This document shows positions 1 through 7,893 of a stretch of DNA of 48,422 nucleotides, in pieces; within the stretch, counting starts at the first letter, position 1, and every line of letters starts with the position of its first letter. Made by a program: the position numbers and the translations under genes. The notes below the pieces were generated by a model that saw only the letters and a list, made by a program, of their open reading frames with translations, had not been told where the DNA came from and searched no databases. This DNA comes from Candidatus Anaerostipes avistercoris (GTDB lineage Bacteria; Bacillota; Clostridia; Lachnospirales; Lachnospiraceae). The stretch spans positions 1 to 48,422 of the forward strand of contig DWWD01000043.1 of NCBI GenBank assembly GCA_019119895.1, given 5' to 3'.

Positions 1-111
1 CGTTGACTATAATCATGTACGCCCTCACAGCTTCAACGGCTATCGCACACCATACGAGGCACGAATGGCAGCATAGTTGCCAAGCGATATTTTTTAGCCA
101 CAAGTGTTACA
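1..111 (+). mobile_element. 3' end of an IS3-family insertion sequence
   Basis: This is the right end of an IS element whose body lies outside the window. It contains the last codons of an integrase-type transposase followed by a terminal repeat ending ...TGTTACA at about 105-111, the CA end expected for the IS3 family (TG...CA). The reverse complement of this end (TTGTAACA, three variable bases, GTGGCTAA) matches the start of the IS at 48311 in about 22 of 27 positions, so both window edges carry the same kind of element in the same orientation. The sequence switches abruptly to Crp/Fnr coding sequence at about 112. Confidence 0.8.
2..76 (+). CDS. IS3-family transposase (OrfB), C-terminal fragment
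   Basis: Only the last 24 codons are present; the rest is cut off by the window edge. The translation contains YNHVRPHSFNGYRTPYEA, the typical end of the rve integrase core of IS3/IS150-type OrfB proteins, where the N-x-x-R-P-H/Q-x-x-L/N-x-x-x-T-P pattern follows the catalytic glutamate. The stop is TAG at 74-76. The protein would catalyse strand transfer of its own element. Assignment to IS3 as a family is secure from this motif; the exact IS cannot be named. Confidence 0.8.
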   Translation, partial: VDYNHVRPHSFNGYRTPYEARMAA

Positions 112-351
112 AAAAAGCTTGACCACAACAACAAACGGCTTGCCCGTTTCCTTCTGGATGAGTCATCTCTGGAAGGCAGCAATATCCTGAGTATCACTCA
201 TGAAACTATCGGCAACCACCTGGGGTCTGCCAGAGAAGTGGTCACACGAATGCTGCGCTATTTCCAAAATGAAGGCATTGTAAAGCCCTCCCGGGGAAAA
301 ATAGAAATTCTGTCACCGGAAAAGCTGGAATCACTCTGCAGTGATCTATGA
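112..351 (+). pseudogene. Crp/Fnr-family transcription regulator, C-terminal HTH fragment (5' end lost to IS)
   Basis: An open frame of 79 codons with no start of its own. It carries the C-terminal winged-helix domain of Crp/Fnr regulators: RLARFLL, then ITHETIGNHLGSAREVVTRM (recognition helix) and FQNEGIVKPSRGKIEI (wing). The sensor (cNMP-like) domain and any Fe-S cysteines are missing because the IS ends exactly where the frame begins, so this copy cannot be a working regulator. Its stop codon overlaps the stop of the convergent CoA-disulfide reductase gene by 6 nt. The neighbouring thioredoxin promoter carries a TGTGA/TCACA palindrome of the kind such proteins bind, so this was probably the local regulator before disruption. 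Confidence 0.88.
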
Positions 352-2040
352 CAGATCCATACCGCAAAGGGTTTCCTGTTCAATCAGACAGCGGTCCTGT
401 TTTACCGTGCTGTACAGCCGGTATCCTCCGGAAAAATTATAGCAGTCATATCCATGACCTGACAGGATCCGGCATGCAATATAACTGCGCAGACCGCTCT
501 GACACATTACATACACTGGCTGATCCCGTCTGATTTCAGAGAGATGATCTCTCAGCTCGTCCACCGGAATATTGATAAAACCTTCCACGTGTCCCCCTGC
601 ATATTCTATTTTTGTTCTGACATCCAGGCAGACCGCCGTTTTATCCCGGAAAATCTTTTCCATATCTTCCATATGAAACTGTTTTAGTCCGCCTTCCGCT
701 ATGTTGCTTATCATGAAGCCGGCCATATTCACCGGATCTTTGGCGGAAGAATACGGCGGCGCATAGGCAAGATCCAGATCCTTCAGGTCATATGCTTTCA
801 TTCCCACATAAATTGCTGCCGCAATCACATCAATACGCTTGTCCACGCCATCATACCCGACAATCTGCGCCCCGAGAAGGCGGTATGTTTTCTTCTCAAA
901 CATCACTTTTATGGTCATTACTTTCCCGCCGGGATAATATCCTGCATGACTCATAGGAGACAGAATCACATAATCCGCATCGATGCCTTCCTGTTCTGCC
1001 GTCTTCATATTGATTCCGGTTACAGCCGCTGTCAGATCAAAAACTTTGATCACGGAGCTTCCCAGAGATCCCTGATAATGGCTGCCGCCTCCGCAAATGT
1101 TATCAGCGGCAATTCTTCCCTGTTTATTTGCTGGACCTGCAAGGGAAATCAGTGCATCCTGACCGGTTACATAGTTCTTTATCTGCACGGCGTCTCCTAC
1201 AGCATAAATATCCGGAATGGACGTTTCCATCCGTTCATTGACTGCAATACTCCCCCGGATTCCCAGTTTTATGCCTGCTTCCTCCGCAAGATGTGTATCC
1301 GGTGTCACTCCGATCGCCAGAATCACCATATCTGCGCGAAGAGGTTCTTCATCCGCCAGCAGGACGTCGATTCCTTCCTCTTTCTGAACAAATCCCTCCA
1401 CCGTGTGTCCCAGGGCAAGTTTCACTCCGTGTTTCCGGACCGTTCCATGGATAAACGCTGCCATATCCGGATCAAAAGGACTCATCAGCTGCTCCGGCTG
1501 CTGGACAATGGTCACATCCATTCCCAGTTCCCGCAGATTTTCCGCAAGTTCCAGCCCGATAAAGCCGCCTCCCGCCAAAACCGCGGATTTCGGCTGATTT
1601 TCATCGATATATTCCCGGATTCTCAAGGTGTCTTCCACAGTGCGGAGCATAAATACCTGCGGCAGTTCCATGCCGGACAATCGTGGTTTTGTGGGAACCG
1701 CTCCCGGAGAAAGCAGCAATTTGTCATATGTTTCTTCAAATTCCTGCCCATTTTCCAGATTTTTTACAGAAACGGTTTTTCGTTCCGGATGAATGGCAGT
1801 TACTTCATGCCGTACTTTCATTTTGATCTGAAAACGTTCCAGAAAACTTTCCGGCGTCTGAAGCGTCAGTTCTTTTGAGTCTTCAATGATGCCGCCGATA
1901 TAATATGGCAGCCCGCAGTTTGCATAGGATACATAACCGGAGCGCTCAAACACCGTGATTTCCGCTTTTTCATCTAACCTGCGGATTCTGGCGGCGGCTG
2001 TCGCGCCGCCTGCCACTCCGCCGACAATGATTACTTTCAT
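346..2040 (-). CDS. cdr: CoA-disulfide reductase-type FAD oxidoreductase with C-terminal rhodanese domain
   Basis: A 564-residue cytoplasmic flavoprotein. Residues 1-30 hold an FAD dinucleotide fold (GGVAGGATAAARIRRL); SYANCGLPYYIGG gives the single redox cysteine (Cys42) typical of CoA-disulfide reductase/NADH oxidase/Npsr enzymes; a second nucleotide fold (AGGGFIGLELAENL, about 155-170) binds NAD(P)H; DIYAVGDA is the second FAD motif. The last ~100 residues are a rhodanese domain with the active-site loop CQSGLR. This fusion class reduces CoA disulfide/persulfide or polysulfide. It starts 14 nt after the thioredoxin stop, with GGAGGG ahead of the ATG, so the two form a thiol-redox operon. 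The physiological substrate (CoA disulfide or sulfane sulfur) cannot be told from sequence. Confidence 0.9.
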   Translation of the reverse strand: MKVIIVGGVAGGATAAARIRRLDEKAEITVFERSGYVSYANCGLPYYIGGIIEDSKELTLQTPESFLERFQIKMKVRHEVTAIHPERKTVSVKNLENGQEFEETYDKLLLSPGAVPTKPRLSGMELPQVFMLRTVEDTLRIREYIDENQPKSAVLAGGGFIGLELAENLRELGMDVTIVQQPEQLMSPFDPDMAAFIHGTVRKHGVKLALGHTVEGFVQKEEGIDVLLADEEPLRADMVILAIGVTPDTHLAEEAGIKLGIRGSIAVNERMETSIPDIYAVGDAVQIKNYVTGQDALISLAGPANKQGRIAADNICGGGSHYQGSLGSSVIKVFDLTAAVTGINMKTAEQEGIDADYVILSPMSHAGYYPGGKVMTIKVMFEKKTYRLLGAQIVGYDGVDKRIDVIAAAIYVGMKAYDLKDLDLAYAPPYSSAKDPVNMAGFMISNIAEGGLKQFHMEDMEKIFRDKTAVCLDVRTKIEYAGGHVEGFINIPVDELRDHLSEIRRDQPVYVMCQSGLRSYIACRILSGHGYDCYNFSGGYRLYSTVKQDRCLIEQETLCGMDLS

Positions 2041-2054
2041 ATTTCACGCCCTCC

Positions 2055-2360
2055 CTACAGCATTTTCAAAATCTGATCTTTTGGCTTCGCGCCTACAGAT
2101 TTATTTACAATCTGACCATCTTTGATCACAACCAGCGTAGGGATGCTCATTACCTGAAACTGGGATGCCAGCTCCGGCTGCTCATCTACATTGACTTTGG
2201 CAACTTTAATATCATTTCTTTCTGCCGCGATTTCCTCAATTACCGGCCCGAGCATCTGGCATGGTCCGCACCATGCGGCCCAGAAATCCACCAGAACCGG
2301 CTGATTTGCGTTCATTACTTCTTCCTGAAAATTGTTTTTATTGATATTGATTACAGACAT
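2055..2360 (-). CDS. trxA: Thioredoxin
   Basis: A 101-residue single-domain thioredoxin of standard length. It has the WCGPC active site (Cys31, Cys34) in VDFWAAWCGPC, the cis-proline loop SIPTLVVIKDG and the C-terminal helix. It reduces protein disulfides in the cytoplasm. The start is supported by AGGAGGATGATCAA directly before the ATG. It is the first gene of an operon with the CoA-disulfide reductase downstream and has its own promoter with a palindromic operator at about -41. No thioredoxin reductase gene is adjacent. Confidence 0.96.
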   Translation of the reverse strand: MSVININKNNFQEEVMNANQPVLVDFWAAWCGPCQMLGPVIEEIAAERNDIKVAKVNVDEQPELASQFQVMSIPTLVVIKDGQIVNKSVGAKPKDQILKML

Positions 2361-2398
2361 TTGATCATCCTCCTTTTTCTTTTGTATTTTATGGTTCC

Positions 2399-2440
2399 AT
2401 TATAACAGGAGGACCATTCCCTTTCTGTGATTTTGTCACA
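2399..2440 (-). promoter_or_regulatory. trxA promoter with Crp/Fnr-type palindrome at about -41
   Basis: On the minus strand a -10 TATAAT (2404-2399) has no convincing -35. Instead TGTGA-N5-TCACA (2440-2426) is centred at 2433, about 41 nt upstream of the expected start point (~2392). That is the geometry of a class II Crp/Fnr activator site. A Crp/Fnr remnant lies 2 kb away, next to the operon. The palindrome and spacing are seen directly; binding is inferred. Confidence 0.6.
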
Positions 2441-2452
2441 TAAAAGAAACGT

Positions 2453-2838
2453 TTAACTGATCGGCACGTCAAATTTTTTCAATTTTTCAAAAAGTTCCTG
2501 GGTTCCGGTTTTTTTATCTTCCGCTTTCTCCAGCTGCTTCCGGATTTCCTGCATTTCAATATCTGTCTCCGCGATAACATCCGCACAGGCCTTCAGCCTC
2601 TGTACAATCTGCTCCGGATCCTGTAAATATCATCTACATAAGAGCAGATCACACGCACTCCTGCAATATCGTTCAGGCACATTTCGATATTGGAAACCGT
2701 AGGCGGATATCTGGTGCGAACCTCTTTGATCGCACAGGAATACGCCATCATCATTTCTTTGTATTCCATCATATTATCCAGCAGCCCTATAGCCTAATCT
2801 GCCAGAAATTGTTCTCCTGTCTCGCGTAAATCTATCAT
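2453..2838 (-). pseudogene. Degraded RelA/SpoT-type small alarmone synthetase (GTP pyrophosphokinase)
   Basis: This fills the otherwise gene-free 2361-2942 gap. An ATG at 2838 behind AAGGAGAAA opens a frame that hits TAG at codon 15 (2796-2794). The same frame then continues with YKEMMMAYSCAIKEVRTRY and, after an apparent ~40-residue deletion, NIEMCLNDIAGVRVICSYVD, the signature of YjbM/YwaC-like (p)ppGpp synthetases. After DDIYRI the catalytic middle is missing and a second frame carries a family-like C-terminal coiled tail (DPEQIVQRLKACADVIAETD...), ending at TAA 2455-2453. The frame shift near the GGATCC at about 2620 marks that junction. With a nonsense codon, two deletions and a frameshift it cannot make an active enzyme. 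Family assignment is from motif recognition. Confidence 0.75.
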
Positions 2839-2876
2839 TTTCTCCTTCTTTTTGATATGTATAAGATACTCCCGGA

Positions 2877-2913
2877 AAAACTTAAGGCTTCCGGTCACAA
2901 ATGACCGAAAGCC
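2877..2913 (-). terminator. Terminator of the NifU-like/GGGtGRT operon
   Basis: A 12-bp stem (2886-2897 with 2902-2913, one G-T pair) is followed on the minus strand by AAG and a run of T. It sits about 30 nt past the stop of the GGGtGRT gene. Confidence 0.85.
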
Positions 2914-2942
2914 TCAGTTTTACGTTATTTTTTTGTTATGAA

Positions 2943-3953
2943 TTAGAACTTTCCTGCTTTAGCGGCTTCTTCAATAGAAACTGCTACAGCAACAGTAGCA
3001 CCTACCATTGGGTTATTACCCATTCCGATCAGACCCATCATTTCTACATGGGCTGGTACAGAAGAAGATCCAGCGAACTGTGCATCACTATGCATACGTC
3101 CCATTGTATCTGTCATACCATAGGAAGCTGGTCCTGCAGCCATGTTGTCCGGATGAAGTGTACGTCCTGTTCCTCCACCAGAAGCTACAGAGAAGTATTT
3201 CTTGCCCTGCTCGATACATTCTTTCTTATATGTACCTGCAACCGGATGCTGGAAACGTGTAGGGTTTGTAGAGTTACCTGTGATAGATACGTCTACACCC
3301 TCTTTGTGCATGATAGCAACACCTTCTGTTACATCGTTTGCTCCATAGCAGTTAACCTTAGCTCTTAATCCATCAGAGTAAGATTTTCTGAAGACTTCTT
3401 TTACTTCACCTGTGTAATAATCCATTTCAGTTTCAACATATGTAAATCCGTTGATTCTTGAGATAATCTGAGCAGCGTCTTTTCCTAAACCATTCAGGAT
3501 AACTCTTAATGGTTTTTTACGAACTTTGTTTGCTTTCTCAGCAATTCCGATAGCTCCTTCAGCAGCAGCGAAAGATTCGTGTCCTGCAAGGAATGCGAAA
3601 CATTCTGTTTCTTCTTCCAGAAGCATCTTTCCTAAGTTTCCGTGTCCAAGACCTACTTTACGGCGGTCAGCAACGGATCCAGGAATACAGAAAGCCTGAA
3701 GGCCTTCTCCAATTGCTGCGGCAGCATCTGCAGCTCTTCTGCAGCCTTTTTTGATTGCAATTGCTGCACCAACTGTATAAGCCCATTTTGCATTTTCAAA
3801 GCAGATCGGCTGAACTGATTCTACCTGAGCATATACATCTAATCCTGCAGCTTTTGTAACTTCAGCAGCTTCTTCAATAGAATTGATTCCGTACTCTTTT
3901 AATACAGCGAGAATCTGTTTCTCTCTTCTTTCATATGATTCAAATAAAGCCAT
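2943..3953 (-). CDS. GGGtGRT protein (conserved, function unknown)
   Basis: A 336-residue soluble protein named after its motif: GGGTGRTLHPDNMAAGPASY is clearly present near residue 250. Other recognisable stretches are RKVGLGHGNLGKMLLEEETE and the C-terminal GLIGMGNNPMVGATVAVAVS. No catalytic fold is evident to me; the glycine-rich segments suggest ligand or nucleotide binding, which is inference. It follows the NifU-like gene by 13 nt with its own AGGAGGTAACGA site and shares its promoter and terminator, so the two are a dedicated pair. In clostridia this pair is recurrent, suggesting a joint role around Fe-S or metal chemistry. Confidence 0.9.
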   Translation of the reverse strand: MALFESYERREKQILAVLKEYGINSIEEAAEVTKAAGLDVYAQVESVQPICFENAKWAYTVGAAIAIKKGCRRAADAAAAIGEGLQAFCIPGSVADRRKVGLGHGNLGKMLLEEETECFAFLAGHESFAAAEGAIGIAEKANKVRKKPLRVILNGLGKDAAQIISRINGFTYVETEMDYYTGEVKEVFRKSYSDGLRAKVNCYGANDVTEGVAIMHKEGVDVSITGNSTNPTRFQHPVAGTYKKECIEQGKKYFSVASGGGTGRTLHPDNMAAGPASYGMTDTMGRMHSDAQFAGSSSVPAHVEMMGLIGMGNNPMVGATVAVAVSIEEAAKAGKF

Positions 3954-3966
3954 TCTTCGTTACCTC

Positions 3967-4659
3967 CTATTGTTTTCTCGGGTCAATGATCTTAACGGCG
4001 TCATCTACACGTCCGTACTGACCTTTTGCCTTGTCCATAGCTGTCTGAGCATCGTCTCCGTCTTTGATGTAGTCCATCATTCTACCAAAGTTAAGATACT
4101 GGTATCCGATGATCTCATCATCTTCGTTGAGAGCGATTCCTGTTACGTATCCTTCAGCCATTTCCAGATAACGAGGACCTTTTTTGAGAGTTCCATACAT
4201 TGTACCAACCTGAGATCTCAATCCTTTTCCTAAGTCTTCCAATCCGGCACCGATTGTAAGACCTCCTTCTGAGAATGCACTCTGAGATCTTCCATATACA
4301 ATCTGTAAGAACAATTCTCTCATTGCTGTGTTAATTGCGTCACAAACCAAGTCTGTATTCAAAGCTTCTAAAATTGTTCTTCCTGGTAAAATTTCAGATG
4401 CCATAGCAGCTGAATGTGTCATTCCTGAACATCCGAGTGTCTCTACTAACGCTTCCTGAATAATACCTTCCTTAACGTTAAGTGTCAGTTTGCAGCCTCC
4501 CTGCTGAGGTGCACACCAACCAATACCATGTGTCAATCCTGAAATATCTGAAATATCTTTTGCTTTTACCCATTTCGCTTCTTCAGGAATCGGCGCAGCT
4601 CCATGGTTTACGCCCTGGGCTACTGTACACATTTGTTCTACTTCATGTGAATAAATCAT
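3967..4659 (-). CDS. NifU-like iron-sulfur cluster scaffold-type protein
   Basis: A 230-residue protein with an IscU/NifU-N-like fold signature. Candidate ligand cysteines are in GWCAPQQGGCKLTL and ETLGCSGMTHSAAM; a third Cys lies in DLVCDAINTAMREL. The spacing differs from canonical IscU (G-C-G-D is absent), so it is a divergent branch rather than the housekeeping scaffold. No cysteine desulfurase is adjacent (one lies at 40.1 kb). It is the first gene of a two-gene operon with the GGGtGRT protein. An AAGGAG site precedes the ATG. The scaffold function is inferred from family resemblance only. Confidence 0.85.
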   Translation of the reverse strand: MIYSHEVEQMCTVAQGVNHGAAPIPEEAKWVKAKDISDISGLTHGIGWCAPQQGGCKLTLNVKEGIIQEALVETLGCSGMTHSAAMASEILPGRTILEALNTDLVCDAINTAMRELFLQIVYGRSQSAFSEGGLTIGAGLEDLGKGLRSQVGTMYGTLKKGPRYLEMAEGYVTGIALNEDDEIIGYQYLNFGRMMDYIKDGDDAQTAMDKAKGQYGRVDDAVKIIDPRKQ

Positions 4660-4695
4660 GTTGAAACTCCTTTCAGTATTAAAAATAACAACTTT

Positions 4696-4724
4696 ATTTT
4701 ATCATATCGTTAAAAATAAAACAA
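4696..4724 (-). promoter_or_regulatory. Sigma-A-type promoter for the NifU-like/GGGtGRT operon
   Basis: Minus-strand TTGTTT (4724-4719), 17-nt spacer, TAAAAT (4701-4696), about 30 nt upstream of the NifU-like gene's leader. Confidence 0.6.
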
Positions 4725-4769
4725 CAAAATCTATGAATATCTTCTAAAACCCCAAAATTTAACTTTCTT

Positions 4770-4799
4770 TTGTTTTTCTCTTATCATTTTTGTTATAAT
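4770..4799 (+). promoter_or_regulatory. Sigma-A-type promoter for moaC
   Basis: TTGTTT (4770-4775), 18-nt spacer, perfect TATAAT (4794-4799), then a ~40-nt leader and GAAAGGA before the moaC ATG at 4848. The leader is too short for a molybdenum-cofactor riboswitch. Confidence 0.6.
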
Positions 4800-4847
4800 A
4801 CCTGTTAGATAAAAATTATCTGATATCATAATGAAAGGATAATCATC

Positions 4848-5324
4848 ATGGAATTTACACATTTTGACGAAAACGGAAAAGCTTTTATGGTAGATGTAAC
4901 AGACAAAAAGGAAACTTCCCGCACAGCCGAAGCTGTCGGCACCATAAAAGTCAGCCGGGAAGTTTACAAAGCTGTTGAAAATGGAACGGTAGGAAAGGGC
5001 GATGTACTCGGTGTTGCCACAACCGCCGGAATCATGGGGGCAAAACGCACCTCCGATCTGATTCCGATGTGCCACATCCTGCCGATCACCAACTGCCATA
5101 TTCAGTTTGAGATGGATCCGGATGAATGTGCGATTCACTGTACCTGCACCGTTAAAGTCACCGGGAAAACCGGCGTGGAAATGGAAGCGCTGACCGGAGT
5201 CAGCACCGCGCTGCTCACCGTCTACGACATGTGCAAAGCCATTGATAAATCAATGGAAATCAGCGGCATCTATCTTCGCAGAAAAACCGGAGGGAAAAGC
5301 GGGGAAATTGTTAATATAAAGTAA
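4848..5324 (+). CDS. moaC: Cyclic pyranopterin monophosphate synthase MoaC
   Basis: A 158-residue protein matching MoaC over its whole length. It has [14 protein letters not shown] at the N-terminus, the [15 protein letters not shown] motif with the conserved catalytic/binding residues, [19 protein letters not shown] with the GVE(M)EALTG signature, and the C-terminal GGKSG loop. It converts 3',8-cyclo-GTP (made by MoaA) to cyclic pyranopterin monophosphate in molybdenum cofactor synthesis. Here it stands alone, divergent from the NifU-like operon, with its own promoter and terminator. No moaA, moaB, moeA or molybdoenzyme is in the window, so the rest of the pathway must be elsewhere if functional. 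Confidence 0.96.
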   Translation: MEFTHFDENGKAFMVDVTDKKETSRTAEAVGTIKVSREVYKAVENGTVGKGDVLGVATTAGIMGAKRTSDLIPMCHILPITNCHIQFEMDPDECAIHCTCTVKVTGKTGVEMEALTGVSTALLTVYDMCKAIDKSMEISGIYLRRKTGGKSGEIVNIK

Positions 5325-5336
5325 TTAATAAAGGAT

Positions 5337-5381
5337 AAAAAAATATGCTTCACAGCCAATTAGCCGGGAAGCATATTTTTT
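5337..5381. terminator. Bidirectional terminator between moaC and the lipoprotein gene
   Basis: A long stem AAATATGCTTC ... GAAGCATATTT with a ~16-nt loop is flanked by A-run and T-run on both sides. It can stop moaC (plus) and the convergent lipoprotein transcript (minus), which ends only 3 nt away. Confidence 0.85.
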
Positions 5382-5383
5382 CA

Positions 5384-6274
5384 TTATTTTAATATTTTTT
5401 CCAGACTGATCAGGTTCTTATCAGAAATCTGGTAGAACGTCTGATTTCCTTCTTTGTCCTCAATGCAGATGATCTTATCATCACTGTTGATCTGGACTTT
5501 GGTCACAGTTCCTTTGGTATAGAATCGGTACTCATCCCAGCTGTCCGTATTATAATTGGCGTTGTCAATCTTATTATTGATAATCCCTGCAAGGATTTTA
5601 GAAGCATTGACCGCGTCTGTATTGTATTTCAGCTTCTCATCCGTAACAATCAGATCTGCGTCCGCAATCCGGTCTGCAAAAGTAGCGTAATCCTTCTGCA
5701 CAGCAGCATCAATCAGGGCATCTCCCAGAACTGACGCACCGTTATATGCATATACATTGGATGGGATGTCATCAAATACAATAAAACTATCTCCATACAC
5801 TTTAAATTCAAAGGTAGTATTATCTTCATCCATCAGAGCATAAGAATAATAATCATCATATTCCTCTTCCAGATCATCCGGCGTCACTCCCAGGACACGA
5901 TTACAGCCTGTAACAATTTCTTTCGCATAATCACATACCGGCGTATTGGTAACAGCAAAGGTTTTTTCTTTTACGGAATTCGCCATGAAATCAACCTTGC
6001 CGATAATGCTGTCTTTAATCTGATTCTTGTAATCCGCAAGTTTCTGATCTCCGGAAGCTTCCTGGATTGACTGAATCTGCTTATTCAAAGAACTTGTTTT
6101 CTTCTTCTCGTCTTTCAGCTGTTCTGAAACTTTATCATAATCATCTTTCAGATCCTGATAATATTCTGACTCTTCAACAGCGCTTTGGGAAGGCTTAAAA
6201 CATCCGGTCACACCCAGAGAAACGCCTGTAAACAAGACAGCTGCCGCCAGTTTCTTTAATTGTTTCTTCTTCAT
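5384..6274 (-). CDS. Predicted lipoprotein of unknown function with coiled coil
   Basis: 296 residues. The N-terminus is a lipoprotein signal: KKKQLKK, hydrophobic AAAVLFTGVSLG, lipobox VTGC with Cys25, so it is probably anchored outside on the membrane. Residues ~35-80 form a strongly charged coiled coil (EEYYQDLKDDYDKVSEQLKD...). The rest is acidic and rich in Asp/Tyr and has no motif I recognise. It is the last gene of the operon that starts with efp, 18 nt after the beta-helix protein, with GGAACG before the ATG. No function is assigned. Confidence 0.85.
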   Translation of the reverse strand: MKKKQLKKLAAAVLFTGVSLGVTGCFKPSQSAVEESEYYQDLKDDYDKVSEQLKDEKKKTSSLNKQIQSIQEASGDQKLADYKNQIKDSIIGKVDFMANSVKEKTFAVTNTPVCDYAKEIVTGCNRVLGVTPDDLEEEYDDYYSYALMDEDNTTFEFKVYGDSFIVFDDIPSNVYAYNGASVLGDALIDAAVQKDYATFADRIADADLIVTDEKLKYNTDAVNASKILAGIINNKIDNANYNTDSWDEYRFYTKGTVTKVQINSDDKIICIEDKEGNQTFYQISDKNLISLEKILK

Positions 6275-6292
6275 AAGCGTTCCTTTCCCGGT

Positions 6293-6961
6293 TTAATATT
6301 TTTCCGCAATCTCCCCAGCTTTCTTGTATATACTTTCCGGTTTGATGTATCCTCTCACCATGGAAAGCGGATAAATGTTGGTATTATGGCCCACAACAGA
6401 GCCCGGATTCAGAATTGTGCCGCATCCCACTTCCACATAATCACCGAGAATCGCTCCGATCTTTTTCATTCCGGTTTCAATCTTCTCTTCACCGTTTTTG
6501 ATCACAACATTTGTCTTGTCAGATTTTACATTAGAAGTGATGGAACCGGCTCCCATATGAGATTTATATCCGAGAATGGAGTCTCCCACATAATTATAGT
6601 GAGGCACCTGCACACAGTTAAACAAGATGTCATTTTTGATTTCTGTGGAATTTCCTACCACACATCCTGCGCCGATCAGGGCATTTCCTCGGATAAAGGC
6701 ACCCGGACGCACTTCTGTATCAGGACCGATAATTGCCGGTCCGCAGATCGTTGCTGTCTTTGCAATGGCCGCGCTTTTTGCGATCCAGACATCATCGCCG
6801 ATCTGATCATATTCGTCCTTCGGAAGTTTCGGACCTGCCTCCATAATAAAATCTTTGATCAGCGGCAGAATTTCCCACGGATAAGTCGTCTGTTCAAACA
6901 ATTTTCCTGCTATCGTCTGATCCATATGCAGAAAAAGTTTCTGATTTGTCATTTCTTCCAT
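6293..6961 (-). CDS. Left-handed beta-helix protein related to the GlmU C-terminal domain
   Basis: 222 residues. From ~55 to 200 it shows hexapeptide-type repeats ([LIV]-G-x-x-x-x), for example IGDDVWIAKSAAIAKTATIC, GPDTEVRPGAFIRGNALIGA and VGDSILGYKSHMGAGSITSN, as in the acetyltransferase half of GlmU and other sugar-nucleotide acyltransferases. There is no N-terminal uridylyltransferase domain. It could be an acyltransferase or a nucleotide-sugar-binding relative; proteins of this type in clostridia are often labelled UDP-GlcNAc pyrophosphorylase, which the missing domain does not support. It lies between cysK (12 nt) and the lipoprotein gene (18 nt). Confidence 0.82.
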   Translation of the reverse strand: MEEMTNQKLFLHMDQTIAGKLFEQTTYPWEILPLIKDFIMEAGPKLPKDEYDQIGDDVWIAKSAAIAKTATICGPAIIGPDTEVRPGAFIRGNALIGAGCVVGNSTEIKNDILFNCVQVPHYNYVGDSILGYKSHMGAGSITSNVKSDKTNVVIKNGEEKIETGMKKIGAILGDYVEVGCGTILNPGSVVGHNTNIYPLSMVRGYIKPESIYKKAGEIAEKY

Positions 6962-6973
6962 ATTATTTCTCCT

Positions 6974-7876
6974 TTAAAACAATCCAACGCTGAAGTAACG
7001 TTCCGCACGGTCCGGAAGAACCGTTGCGATTATCTTGTCTTTTCCATACTTCTCCGCCATTTTCTTTGCTGTATAGATGTTGGCTCCGGAAGACGTGCCG
7101 CATAAGATTCCATAGACTTTCGCAAGCTCTCTTGCCGTTGCGATGGCATCTTCATCGGACACTTCCACAACTTCCGTTACAATTTTCGGATCCAGAATTG
7201 CCGGAATGAAACCGTCACCGATTCCCTGAATCTGATGAAGCCCCGGCTCCTGTCCCAGAAGAGCAGAAACACCTTTTGGCTCAGCCGCGATAATCTTTGT
7301 ATCCGGATTCTGTTCCAGAAGATATTTCGCAATTCCTGCCATGGTTCCTCCGCTTCCCACACCGGAAACAAAAATATCAATCTTTTTTCCAATCTGGTCG
7401 CATAATTCCTTCGCCGTTGTCTTATAATGAGCTTCCGTGTTAGCAGGATTCTCAAACTGCTGCGGCATAAAATATTCATCAGAAGAAGCAGCGATTTCTT
7501 TCGCTTTGCTGACAGCTCCGTCGACATTTTCTTCTGCCGGCGTCAGGACAAGTTCTGCTCCCAGGGCACGGATCAGCTTTCTGCGCTCCTCACTCATGTT
7601 CTCAGGCATTACAATAATAACCTTGTAGCCCATGCGGACGCCGCAGAATGCCAAACCGATTCCTGTATTTCCGGAAGTCGGCTCGATGATCGTCATCCCC
7701 GGCTTTAATTTCCCGCTTTTCTCCGCATCTTCCAGCATATTTTTGGCAACCCGGTCTTTGATGCTTCCGCCGGGATTCAAAAATTCAGCTTTTGCATATA
7801 TCTTATATCCCATCATTTTCTCAAAACTGATCAATGGTGTATTTCCGATTAAATCCAACATATTTTCAACATACAT
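6974..7876 (-). CDS. cysK: Cysteine synthase A (O-acetylserine sulfhydrylase)
   Basis: A 300-residue PLP enzyme. LNPGGSIKDRVAKNMLEDAE contains the PLP lysine (Lys42), PTSGNTGIGLA binds substrate, GVGSGGTMAGIAKYL binds the PLP phosphate, and the C-terminus ends LPDRAERYFSVGLF as in the CysK/CysM family. It makes cysteine from O-acetylserine and sulfide. The start is supported by GGAGG upstream of the ATG. No cysE is adjacent. It is translated from the efp-to-lipoprotein operon, 17 nt after the EEP phosphatase gene. Confidence 0.95.
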   Translation of the reverse strand: MYVENMLDLIGNTPLISFEKMMGYKIYAKAEFLNPGGSIKDRVAKNMLEDAEKSGKLKPGMTIIEPTSGNTGIGLAFCGVRMGYKVIIVMPENMSEERRKLIRALGAELVLTPAEENVDGAVSKAKEIAASSDEYFMPQQFENPANTEAHYKTTAKELCDQIGKKIDIFVSGVGSGGTMAGIAKYLLEQNPDTKIIAAEPKGVSALLGQEPGLHQIQGIGDGFIPAILDPKIVTEVVEVSDEDAIATARELAKVYGILCGTSSGANIYTAKKMAEKYGKDKIIATVLPDRAERYFSVGLF

Positions 7877-7893
7877 TTTCAGATAGCCTCCTA

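Noticed and set aside
946-1878. Long plus-strand open frame (about 310 codons)
   Set aside because: It lies opposite the CoA-disulfide reductase gene, its translation is rich in Cys/His/Phe without any known motif, and no ribosome site precedes it.
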